Of a DNA stretch of 64,000 bases, positions 46,262 to 57,392 are shown in pieces (position 1 is the stretch's first letter; each line of letters begins with the position of its first letter). Position numbers and translations under genes: made by a program. The stretch is taken from the NCBI GenBank assembly GCA_014871385.1, contig CM026432.1, positions 9,726,825-9,790,824 of the forward strand. Direction: 5' to 3'. The notes below the pieces were generated by a model. That model had not been told where the DNA came from and ran no database searches. It saw nothing but the letters and a program-made list of their open reading frames with translations. The DNA comes from Ceratodon purpureus (Eukaryota; Streptophyta; Bryopsida; Pseudoditrichales; Ditrichaceae).

Positions 46262-47990
46262 CATTTTACTTTACATAACGTGGCGAGGAAGACCGCATAC
46301 ATTTTTCAAATGGGAGACATCCTTTAATGAAGAGAAATCATGTTTTCTGTTGAAATTTAACTCGTTACTTCCCATACCTCACCTTTCCCAAGGGTACACT
46401 TCTGAATTCAACCTTTCATTGAAGCATTTTAAGTTCTGGAAATACTGTAGATTCTGGTAATAAGGTTCTTATAAGGGAGAACCTTGGCTTATGCCTGTTG
46501 GTTGCTCAAGTCATACACGTACTCAACTTTTATGTTATTCATTTATGCTGTCAAATTACGAGTGCAATAAAACAACTGAACTGTACTTTATTTCATTATG
46601 ATCTCACTTTGAACTTCTATGGGTGAGGCTACACAACTTTTGCAGCCTCTGTATTGAACTGTCCTCGGTCAAGCTTGCAGTTATTTCATAATTTGCAGTT
46701 AGCAATTTTGACATTTAATCAAACCTCAATTACATGTGCTCAAACTGTGTCTTAGTACAAGAGGCATTACATTTTCTTTCTCAACTTCAACACAGCAGCA
46801 GCATTCTCATCACACATCGCTACTATTTTATGGCTTGCTAAATCATCCCCTTTGCTTATCAGAATCAAACTTGGTCGTCACAACCTAAAAGGACGAAAGT
46901 ATTGACCTTTTGGAAAAATCCTATATCTTTTTCTTTTAAAACTTCAAAATTATACAAATTTTTATAGATTTTGATTTTCCAAAATAACTCTTTTTTTAAT
47001 ACCAAATTTTCAATTAGGAATAGATGAAATGGCAAAAAAATTCCTAATGCATGAAAATTGAGCAATATTTAGCTACAAAGTTATTTCCATTTAAGTTCTG
47101 AATACTCAGTAAAAACAAAAAGTTCTCTTCCTTTGAAAGCCCATGTCAGGTTAAAAGTGGAAGTCACTTCATCATTCAAGCCTAGGAGAAAATTCATATG
47201 GTTGTGGGAAAAAAGAAAGATGGCTTGTTTGACCAAGAATCATTCTTAAATAAGAAGAAAGAAATAGATTTGTTAAATTATAAATTATAGAAAATGAAAC
47301 AAATGATTCTTATTATATTTGATTATTTACAAGCCATCTAAAACTGATTCTGGTGATTTTTAAAATAAAATATTAAAACCAATAAATTCACTTTTGAAGT
47401 TTAACAGATATTTTTTTCAAATTAAAAAATCAATACTTGTTTAAAGGTGTACAATTCTTCCCAAAATAGGAGCAAAATGCATCACTACAAAAATAATCAC
47501 TAAAAATTTATTATCTTAAAGACTCTCCCAAATTATTTATTTTCTTATTATAGATTTTTTTTTTGACAAATCAGCTATCGTAACACCATAGGAAGGTTCG
47601 TTCTCTGTTGAACAAATATTAATTATTTGGAAAAATAAGGTTTGCCCCCCATATTGATTTTCGTTTTTAAACAAAAAATCACTAAAGATATAATAAAATA
47701 TCACAAAAAAATTTTAGTCTATTCTAGTTTTTTTATCTTCATAATTTTCTAAATTTTTCGTTTCTTTTATGAATTATCTATGGTGCTATGGTGCGTCTAA
47801 AACTAGAAACAAAATGCCCTGTAACGTGACTCGACATGCCTAGTCTGCATGGCTTGCATGGAAGCGTCGGCGTCGTCGACCTCGCCACCACGACGATGAC
47901 ATCGTGACCTAAATTATCGCATGCACTGCGCGACTGCAAACGCCGTCGACGCACAGACCATCGATCGATCAGAGCGCGACGGCGGTGGCG
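46262..47990. other. AT-rich spacer before the ATP synthase gamma gene
   Basis: No coding gene is visible. A hairpin element lies at 47218-47339. AT content stays high until about 47830, where a sharp switch to GC-rich sequence with CG repeats begins, which is the probable promoter and leader of the next gene. Confidence 0.55.
47218..47339. repeat. MITE-like element with 11-bp terminal inverted repeats
   Basis: agatggcttgt at 47218-47228 and acaagccatct at 47329-47339 are perfect inverted copies. Just inside, aagaatcatt is also repeated inverted (aatgattctt). The interior is AT-rich and non-coding. The size (122 bp) suits a small MITE; I could not identify a clear target-site duplication. 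Confidence 0.6.
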
Positions 47991-49539
47991 ATGGCGGCAC
48001 CCGGATCAGCTCTCGCATCGTCGTCGCGGCGAGCGCTGCGCCGCTTCCTGGACACTGCATCGGCGCCATGGGGGGCGCTCACGGCGCCGCTGCAGCGCCA
48101 GGGCGCTGGCGTCGCCGACGTGCTCACGCCGGTCGGGGCGCGCGCTGCGTCGAACCAGATCGTGCGCGCGCGCATGAAGTCCGTGAACAACATCAAGAAG
48201 ATCACCATGGCCATGAAGATGGTGGCGGCTTCGAAACTGCGCACCATGCAGGTGAAGGCGGAGAACTCCCGCGGGATGTGGCAGCCGTTCACGGCGCTCC
48301 TGGGCGACGCGCCGTCCATCAAGGCCGAGAAGAAGCTCATCGTCGTGCTCTCCTCTGATAAAGGGCTGTGCGGCGGAATCAACTCCACCTCAGTCAAATA
48401 CACCCGGACCCTCTTCAAGGTAACCCTCTTTATCACATAAATCCCCAAGTTTTGTTCGTAAGTTTTGGATTGCAAATCAAATGGGCTGGTGACATTTTCA
48501 CATCTCTGCTTTGACAATACCTAGCCGATATAGGTTTGGGTTGTGCTTGGTTGTCAAAGTCCATTCTCAAAATATGATAGTTATGACATCCTCTTCGTTT
48601 GAAATTCTTCAGCCCACATTTGTTAGCTCGTGATTTCAAACTCTTCGTTTCCAAGTTTCAACATGTGGGGTGCCAATTTCAGATTTCGAGCTTTGGGAAT
48701 TTTTTGATATCTCTGTGATTATCAGGTGCAAGATGATGTGGAAGTTTTCAGTCGTGTTTTGGTGATGTAGTGTAGAGCTTAGAAATACCCTGGAGAGACT
48801 CAGATGATATTCTCCAGGCCACGTTCTTCAACTCTTTGTGTTGGAAGAGCTAAATTATCTCATAAACGTGACTTCAGCACTGTGTACTTCTGCATTTTTT
48901 TGGCATTGTTTCCTCAATGGCAAGCTGATCGAAGATTGTTTTGATGAATGATTGGCATTAATTCAGCTACACAAGCTGGAGGGTGAGGGAAAGGAAGTCA
49001 AGATGGTGCTCATTGGCGACAAAGGCAAAGGCCAGCTGCAGCGAGAGTATAACAAGACCTTCTCGCAGTTCTTCACAGAGACTCAGAAGGAGGGGATCAA
49101 CTTCACCCAGTGCGCCATGATCTCGGACGAGATCGTGAAGAACAACAAATACGACGTGCTGCACATGGTGTTCAATAAGTTCGAATCTGCAGTCTCGTTT
49201 CTCCCCACGGTGGCCACCATCTTCTCCACTGATATGTTTACAACAGAAGAAGGACTGAAGGTTTGCAAGATGGACGACTACGAGATGGAGGGCGATGATT
49301 CCCAGAGCGACGTGATGATGAACCTCGCGGAGTTTCAGATGGCGGCCGTGCTGTACAATGGGATGCTGGAAAATGCCACCAGTGAGATGGGCGCCAGGAT
49401 GTCTGCCATGGACAACTCCACTCGAAACGCCGGAGATGTGCTCGCTCGGCTGACGCTGAGTTATAACAGGTCACGGCAGAGTGCGATCACAACTGAGCTT
49501 ATTGAGATTATCTCTGGTGCTGCCGCTCTGGAAGGTTAA
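47991..49539 (+). CDS. ATPC: mitochondrial F1-ATP synthase subunit gamma
   Basis: Two exons, 47991-48419 and 48967-49539, encode 333 residues. The first about 50 residues are Arg/Ala/Ser-rich without acids (SSSRRALRRFLDTASAP), a mitochondrial presequence. The conserved gamma N-terminal helix follows: MKSVNNIKKITMAMKMVAAS, then LSSDKGLCGGINS. The C-terminal helix carries ARMSAMDNSTRNAGD and NRSRQSAITTELIEIISGA, the family signature. Gamma is the rotating central stalk of F1 that couples proton flow to ATP synthesis at the inner membrane. No chloroplast-specific regulatory Cys loop is present, so this is the mitochondrial form. Exon 1 is much more GC-rich than the flanks. An alternative start two codons upstream is only GTG. 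Confidence 0.95.
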
Positions 49540-52500
49540 TTGAGTGCCGATGTTGCAAAAGACTTATGGTTTAGGGTTTCGGTAGGTTTTGATTTCTCTG
49601 TTTTTTTGGGATTAATGGCGGCTTCATAATGATTTCTTTTCTCGACTGCAAGTCTGCAACCGACTCATGTGTAGTAATTTCAAGAATCACCATCGAGGGT
49701 TACTTGAATCGTTTCAAGTGATGCTGCTTTAGAACTGGATTAACTTATCTCTGTTTGAGACTATGGTTCATGTAGGGTTTCGATGAACATGATTGTTTTC
49801 TGATTAGCGTCCTTTTGAAGTAGTTTTCCTCTCTGGAATCAACTGCTACCGGCTTCTGTTTCTTGACTGCAACAATTTCTTTGCAAGGATCAGTGTAAGT
49901 TGCTTTTCGACGTTTTGTGAATTTGACTTACTGTGGCGCCTGCATCGAAGTCGAGGTATACTTTTGATGTTTCGGGTTCAGCTGCATAGATGGCCTCTTT
50001 CTGTGATGCTTGCAGTTCTTATGATGTGCAGGTTTTGAAACTCTCAAGCGCAGTTATAGTTTGTTTAGACAACTGGTTACCGAAGAAAGCTTGTTAGATA
50101 CTTGTGATGATGATTCATTGCAAATTAGAGCACATTTCTGTCATATCTGCTATGCTGGGTTTTAATAGGCTTGAGTTGAAAGGAGTGTAGAGCTGGGCAT
50201 TGAATGTAAGACAAACTGCTGGGTGCTCTAAAAACAGTTGGGCGTATTATTTCTGCAGATCACTCTCGGCTAGTGTCCGGATCGCCAATTCAGTCTCCTT
50301 GATTATGGACATGCCACTAATCTCGATTAGAAATCACGACCAGCTGAGTGGGTCTAGGTCTAGCTACTTTTGATTGTGTTTCGTCGCCGCAGACGATCGG
50401 TGTTGCGTCCTATCCAACGATCGAGCATCACACATCCCGCACTCGATGGTGAAGGAGCCTAGGCTCTTTCTTTCCTTGCAGGGCACCAACTCTTCATCGT
50501 TTTCGTAAAGAGGGTACAGTTGGCCTGACGAAAAGAGCAACGCAGGATATGCAGAAGTATTTTGAAAAGCTCCAATTCGTTTTCAGATAATGCATTCCAG
50601 AAGCTGTTCACGCCAACTCTCTGCACATTAGAGCACCCGTCTCTCTAGAACTGCATCGCATGATGTACCAGGTATGGCTATGGCCACAATCAGACAATGT
50701 CTGTGAAATGATTGCGCTTCTAATTGCCATGTCTGATCGGAGGGAGTTTTTTGTCAATGGCCAGGCATTTCCTCAAAGCTCACCCTCGTTGTCCTCGACC
50801 GCCATGCCCGGCGTATCCATGAGTGATAGCATCATCCAACCAACGGCGAATCCACACCACCTTCTGCAGAGCTCACAACAAGGGCAATTTAAGACCACAT
50901 TCCGGAGCCTGTCCTGCCGGCAATTCCTTTGGGATAATGGGGGCTCCAAGGAGAAGAGTAACGTTGACCCCATCAGCTCGTTGAGTACCGGCCCGCCGCA
51001 ATCATTAACAGTTTCTGTCTCGACAAGCAGGGATCGGAACATCCAGCAGAAATTGACAGAGCAGCCTTCGTCTTAGTTACCCCCGTAAGGTCCGATGAGA
51101 AGATCTCATATCAGATTGATGCCGTATCCTTCTTCTAGAAACCAGCATCCATAGTGATCATTTCATATCTTTCCACAGCTATTGAAAGCGTGTGGAGATT
51201 TGAGGTATGCTAAGTTGAATTTTTGTGGAGCAGCAGGAAACTGCGAGTGAGGCGAACCATTACAGTGAAAGCAATTAGCAGCAAGTTGGCTAAGGTTGCG
51301 GAGGATGAGTACTCATAGCTCAAGTATGGGCGGAAGCCGATTAAAGGGCTCTCCGCACCCACGGTATTTTCCCACACGTACTTCTCACATGTGCTGATTT
51401 CATTACGTAAATTTGTGATGTGCTAATTCGACATTCTGTGCATTTGAGTTTTGGATCCTGCATCAAGGTGGAGAAATTTTTATGCATTTGGGTTTAACTG
51501 CATAGATCGAGGGCTCTTTCTTCTGAGGTCGTGTACCTGATGATCTGCTCTTGGTAAATTGCTCTGCTCAAGAGTAGTTAAGGTATAGTTTATTCTAGTG
51601 TATTAACCTGTATTCCAGGTCACTAAATGGGTATTTGAGGCAAACTAGGAGCTTCAACTTCGTCTCAAAGGGCAGGAATTTAGATTGAGATTGAGCACCA
51701 GAGAGCCGCACCTTCTCCAACCTCATCATCACTCACTCACAAGACACATTTCGTGTATCGTCCAGATTTCCCTTCGTCGCTGCTCTGATCTCAACCAGCG
51801 CCAGCACCGTAACCAACCTCCACACTCATCTTTCCTGTCTGAACAGATCATCATTGTCTAGGAGAAAAATTCTGGATTATTCCATCTCATCACCTTCTCT
51901 GCTGATTGATCGGCCCAGCCACTGCATGATCATCCTTTCAGGATATTGTTCAGTCACTGACCTTGCTTACAGCTTCTGGCGGCGGCCGTTGGAACGGAGT
52001 CTGCTATGGTGAGTTACTGGCTGGCCTCTATCGGTGATTGCACTACTGGTGAGCACTGATGAAACCATGCAAGCTTGTGAATTGCTTGAAACCAGAAAGT
52101 TGGATTTAGCCATGGCCGGCAGGGAATACAAACGTAGCAAGAGGGGTTTCTTTTCTTGGAGTTCTGTGGCCTTGTATTTGGAGCTGCAATATAACACATG
52201 GAGTAGTATAATTTTTGTTTTTTATTTAATTTTCTTTTACATCTTGGTATGGCAACAGATTGAATTTGGTCGTCAAAGGACCTGATGCTTCATGGCTTTG
52301 CCTATGGTTTTTGAGATTTCTGGCTCTTGATATGGCGTTGAGACAACCTTCCCATTAGTACATGAATCCAAAGCTTGTGGATTGCACCATGATGGATTTG
52401 TCTGGATTCATCTTTCTTCAAAGTAAGTACTTCAATTTTAAATCACAGATTCCAGCAACTTTAGGGTTTCCTTAGTGTCCTTGAGTTGTAGGAAGTTAGG

Positions 52501-53202
52501 AGCTAAGATTTTTCAGGATAGTTTAGCAGACGTGGAACTTCTCCTGCACTATCCATGTTCAAAATAGTGGAGGTGGGGAAATAAATCTTCATGCATCTTC
52601 TTGTTAACCTTGTCTTCATAATGCGTGTTGATTAGGAAGCATTTGCTATTGTCTAAAGAGGCCGAGAAGAATGTGATGCTCATAGACAGGCGTGGAGGAG
52701 GTCAATTAATTCATGATAATTCCACATGTTAGAGATTCATTCACCAGAGTTGGTGTAGTCTCGGATACTAGGATGGTGAGCAGCGGTAGTAACCCATAGT
52801 AGTAGGTTGGGTCTTTGTCAAGATGTGTTTTCTTTCGTGCACCTCTTTAGTACAGACGTGCACCTTCGAAGAAGAAAATGTCATGAACATTTGTGATTTT
52901 AGAGTGTAAATGTTTTTCGTTTACTTTTCAGGTTGCTCTGCGTATGAAGTCCTGTTCGAATTGCAACATTGTGAACCACCTTGTTTGACAGTGTCATAAA
53001 TCCTTCTTAGTGTTTTTTGCATGCATGCTTAAAGTAATTCTAATTGATTGGCCTGACTGTAAGTGATAAATTCAATAAGTATTAATCTGCCCTGTGCAGT
53101 GCTGCGATTTCCCTGAGCTGGGTATCTTCCTATCATGGTCAAAATAGAAGCAAGGTTTGAGAGTGCTTGTACAAAGGCGTGATCAAAGAGGACGCCAGGA
53201 CG
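49540..53202. other. spacer and probable leader of the Lys-rich LRR gene
   Basis: Mixed-composition DNA. A candidate relic frame lies at 50660-51076. From about 51700 the CT-rich text looks like a 5' UTR, with donors such as tatg/gtgagt near 52008 and an acceptor (ctgtgcag) near 53099, so the next gene probably has one or more leader introns. These are inferred from signals only. Confidence 0.4.
50660..51076 (+). CDS. hypothetical 138-residue frame, possibly a gene relic
   Basis: ATG at 50660 opens 138 codons to TAG at 51076. The product is Ser/Gln-rich with no domain that I recognise. At the stop, another frame (AFVLVTPVRSDEKISYQID) continues the sense for about 20 residues, which may indicate a frameshifted older gene. 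It may equally be chance within a leader region. Function unknown. Confidence 0.2.
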   Translation: MMYQVWLWPQSDNVCEMIALLIAMSDRREFFVNGQAFPQSSPSLSSTAMPGVSMSDSIIQPTANPHHLLQSSQQGQFKTTFRSLSCRQFLWDNGGSKEKSNVDPISSLSTGPPQSLTVSVSTSRDRNIQQKLTEQPSS

Positions 53203-55443
53203 ATGGGTCCCAAAAAGAAAGGCAAGGGAAAGAAGGGCAAAAAGGGAAAGGTTAAAGCGGACCCAGGTTGGGCAAGGGTATAGTTGATTATCATCACCCT
53301 CCTCACCTTGCGATCACTTCATGGAAGCTGAGTTTACATGTAGTGATAAAAAACTATGGAAAGTTTTTGTTTTATTAACCCTGTTTAGAGACTGACCATC
53401 TTTGAAGTAGCTAGCAATATATATCTATCCTGATACTTCAGCTGAATAAACGAGAGTGAATTCTAGAATTTTAGTCATGGATTAGAAGCACTTTCTCATT
53501 CGGACTTTTCCAAGTTAAATGCCTGAGCAACAGTAAACTTGAATGAAGAAGATTTTTTTGTCAGCAGAAGTACAAAACTAAAATGTTCCAAGAATGCCTG
53601 CTACTAGTTCTGTGTGTTGATATATCAAGCCCACAACCCAGTCAGCTGCTTGTATTTAGGTTGTCACTTGTGCAACTACTTGCTCATGCATGTTCTCTTC
53701 AAGCCTTGATCCATCTGAGATTTGAACTGTGACTATGTGTTCATGATGTTAATGATTGCAACAGACTATTGAATGGGGATATTGGAGTAGACCATATGAG
53801 TCGATGCCAAGTGCCGCAGTGAAACCAGCTTTTGGAGTTATTCGAGAGGAGTTTCTAGAAGCCGTCAAGGAGGTCAGTCGAGTCATATCACTTTTCTTGC
53901 TCCCGTTAGAAGCTGATTTATGGATGATTATTATTCTCTGGTGTCTCAATGGCTGGTTTTAGAGTTATCTGCTTCGTAGAACACCATTCTTCAAGTGAGA
54001 AGGATTGTGATTTATAATCTGATTTGTCCTCGTGAATCTGGAAGTAGGTCTCAAACTAGAAAGTATATTTGGCAGAAAGTTGTGTCATTCTTGATGAACC
54101 TACAGAAAGTGATCCTCGAATGTCTGCAGTTAGATATGATTTGGAGCAAGACTCTCACAGAGGACTTCTTGGTAGAGCTGTTCAGTATTCCACGACCTAA
54201 CCTGGTCAGTGCTCGTTATGGTATGCTCTCGTGTATTTTCATGTATTGTATATGGAAATTCTTTCCTGGAAATATGCTGTTTGCGTTTGTTAATTAATAT
54301 GGTAAACACTTGCCAAAACTTGTGGCTATAATAGCGTGGTAAAGCCAGAACATTGAGAAAAGTGAAGAAAGCATGCCTGAATGAATATTACAATGAAAAT
54401 GAAAAGCTGGAAGCATATGAATCTTCCTTTTGAGCACTCCTGCATTTCAAAGTATGACTCAGTTCTACCTCGTGGGTTTCAGGAAATTTTCTGTATCCGG
54501 GGAGCGTATCTTTTGAAGAGGTTCGTATTATCACCGTATGAAGTTCTTACGGGATTGAAACGTCTGGACATCGGCTGCATGGATGAACTCCAGTTTGTCC
54601 TCATACAGGTGCTTTTCTCTGCACGACCTTCGCTTATGTTTTGCTGATTCCTTTATAACTGAAAATTTCATTACAAGAAAATGGTAGATGCTGCATGAGA
54701 GAAGATCGTAGGAGAATGCAAATGATGGTTTATTGTTTCTGGTTGCTCGTGTCTTATCAGATGTATTTGTGGGGCAGTGCAAATCGCTGGAGTGGCTATC
54801 TTTAGCACGCTCAAAGTCTCTCACGAAGGCATTAGTAGAAGCTGAAAACTTACAGGAACTTGTTATTGACAATTGCCTCAAGCTGGCTTCCCTTATGGTT
54901 TGGAGTAGCCAGATGAAATCTATCACAGGCCTGGACGACTCTAAAAAACTCGAAGTTCTTTACCTTGATTGCCCCACCCTGGTCAACTTCAAGCGACCGA
55001 AACTCTATGTAAGTTGTCTCCATGTACTTGTGCCTTTCGAATTTGTTTCCAGTCTTGGAGTCCGAATATTTCTTTCAAGTCTTTGCATTGACATATGACC
55101 TTCACAACGGTATTTAAATTACAATTTTTAGATAATTAATCATCTCTTTCATTTTTGGGAAGCTGAAGTATGGCCTCAAACCTTTCTCAGTTTTGGATGC
55201 TGCCGACAGTGTGTTTATGAACTTCTAGTTGTGGATTGTTTTGTGCAGGTGGTACCAAAGCCCAAAGTGTTTCACCCTACTTTACTTGCACTGCGAAAGT
55301 GGGAGGATAAACAAGAGCCCATACCTGATCAAGAATTTGGGCTACTTGCAAAGGACCTTGTGGTGGATGATGATGCTCTCCGTGAAGATATTGTGTACCC
55401 CAATGTCCCTCGTTTCCCTCGAACTCACCTCCAGGGATTCTAA
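53203..55443 (+). CDS. uncharacterised leucine-repeat (RNI/FBXL-like) protein with Lys-rich N-terminus
   Basis: Six exons fit in phase (53203-53277, 53765-53872, 54106-54204, 54483-54608, 54778-55008, 55249-55443), giving 277 residues. The start MGPKKKGKGKKGKKGKVK is a strongly basic tail. It is followed by TIEWGYWSRPYESMPSAAVK. The middle has irregular leucine repeats of the ribonuclease-inhibitor or F-box LRR style (GLKRLDIGCMDELQFV, KSLEWLSLARSKSL, ENLQELVIDNCLKLASL, KKLEVLYLDCPTLV). The C-terminal part (LRKWEDKQEPIPDQEF ... YPNVPRFPRTHLQGF) is acidic then Pro-rich. I do not recognise a named family. The basic tail suggests RNA or nucleolar association, but that is inference. Exon 3 could start 36 bases earlier at another in-frame acceptor (ggcag). 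Confidence 0.7.
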
Positions 55444-57270
55444 GCCAGTGAGAATTCTACTAAATTAGATATAATCTTTTCTGGCCAGTCTGAATTTTTC
55501 TTCTTCCTGTTTTCTAAGAACTGGAATGCATTCCAGTTTTTTCTAAACAGCAGAGGAAGTTCAAAAGTTCCAAAGTGATCCAACGACAAACATTTCTCAG
55601 AGATGCAGATGTGTTACGGCTATACCACAACACCTACTGCCGGTTGTGATCTTTGAGCAAATTCTGGGAGTGTATATTAAATGAGGAACAAATAGGAGAG
55701 GAATATTGCTTCTTTACAAGAACTAGCATTCAAATAGTGTTGGCATCTACATGGCGGGCTGAATGCAAAGTCTGTCGGAATCAGTAGCAGCACCGTTCCA
55801 ATGTATGGGAGACAGCTGATGCCTTAGTGCTAAAACAAGCAATATTACAAAGGAAGCAATCTTGTGCAAAGTTCGTTTCGTTGAAAACTGATAGCCCTGA
55901 TGTGGACTCAAATTGTTAGGTATGCATCAAGTAATCCGCCTCTCATACAATGCCATTCATGCTGAGATGATCTACTTGCTGATCGTGTTTAGCTACTATC
56001 ATATTCCATTGAAAAGTGGATCAACTTGATGACTCACCAGTGACTCACAGTGACTGGTTAACACCGTGACCTGTGGGTTCCGGTGACTTAGGCTCATTGA
56101 TTTCTCACAGCCAAGTAGCCCCCTCAACTCCTCAGACCATCCTCACTACTCGCACGTGTGGGTTACCATTTGGACAGGTCACCTGTGAAGACACCCTACC
56201 TAAATGTTAGTGGGTCTTACAATTCATTCACCCTAGTAGGCTTCAAGTCACATCTTCACACATAAACGTCGATTCCATTCATCCACAGCCCATCAAATTC
56301 TACAATAATCATTTTTAAGAGCACTGACCAAAGAACACACACAACACAGCTACTTCTAAAAAAACGAAGTCCCTGGTAATTGAAGTAATTGCAGAGTCCC
56401 AGGTAAAAAGTTACTACCCACTTGCAAGGTCACCTCTGATACCCACTCCCCAAAAGAAACTCCACACACCGCAGTGAAATAAAATATCACTCAAATCGGT
56501 TACTCCCTCGTGGTCAAAATAAATAAACATAAAGTTACCATTTGCTTCAAAAAAAATAAAAAATAAAAATAAAAATAAATAAATAAACATTAAAATAAAA
56601 ACATCACCAGTGTCAATAAAATAAAATAAACAAACTGCACATTCACAACATGCCACTTAAGAAACCTGTTCATGAAGAAAACCACGGAGGATTCTTCAAT
56701 TCTGTCTCATCCGAAGACAAGTCGCCGGCCGAGATCACTGTAAGTAAAAGTGTGAAAGAGCAAATGCAACAGCAGATTACCGGACAAGAGACAAGACCCG
56801 AGAAATGCTCATGTGAAATCCAACACAAACTGTTTGATTGCGCTCTGAAACGCCGAACCAGGAAACGAGTTTCCCGAGCTCATTCTGGAATCATCAAAAC
56901 AGTGCTTTGCTTGCTCTCCACTCTGCTCTGCCTTTCCATCCATTATTCTATGCTAGCATAGCATGAGTTTTAAATATATTGTGTAAGTTTTGATCATAGT
57001 TGTGATGTTGCACTGCGGTGCTCCTACAGCACCGGCACATTCTTCTCATGCTACTGCACATCCAACTCCATGTTGATCATCTGGGTTGGAAGAGCATAAC
57101 CGTGAAACAACCATCAGAGTGATCCTTCTGAGTTGCAGTCGATCAGGAGAGCACATAGATTGCATTTGAAAGTTTTGGTTGCAGTGGTTGAGTTGAAGTT
57201 TGGAGTTGGGTAGTTGGGTGGTTGGGTTCATGGTGAGAGGATCGTTGAGAGGATTGTTGAGAGGATTGTA
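55444..57270. other. spacer before the BOU-type carrier gene
   Basis: AT-rich stretches alternate with non-coding text. A simple A/T repeat (aaaataaaaataaa type) occurs near 56560-56630. A 103-codon frame at 56650-56961 is listed separately. The part from about 57120 leads into the carrier leader. Confidence 0.45.
56650..56961 (+). CDS. hypothetical small protein with C-terminal hydrophobic segment
   Basis: ATG at 56650 opens 103 codons (MPLKKPVHEENHGGFF...). The first 78 residues are hydrophilic, with a basic patch KRRTRKR; the last about 22 (IIKTVLCLLSTLLCLSIHYS) are hydrophobic and could form a tail anchor. No family is recognised. A chance frame remains possible. Confidence 0.25.
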   Translation: MPLKKPVHEENHGGFFNSVSSEDKSPAEITVSKSVKEQMQQQITGQETRPEKCSCEIQHKLFDCALKRRTRKRVSRAHSGIIKTVLCLLSTLLCLSIHYSMLA

Positions 57271-57350
57271 AGAGATTGTGAGAGATTGTGAGAGATTGTG
57301 AGAGATTGTGAGAGATTGTGAGAGATTGTGAGAGATTGTGAGAGATTGTG
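57271..57350 (+). repeat. 10-bp AGAGATTGTG repeat, eight copies, carrier leader
   Basis: Eight exact copies of agagattgtg stand immediately before the carrier leader, preceded by three diverged copies (gagaggattgtt type) from about 57235. The array ends 42 bases before the start codon. The antisense frame through it (57143-57698) is a repeat artefact. Confidence 0.95.
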
Positions 57351-57392
57351 AGGGGACAGAGGAGTTTGAGGGGAGAGGGGAGGGAGGGCAGG

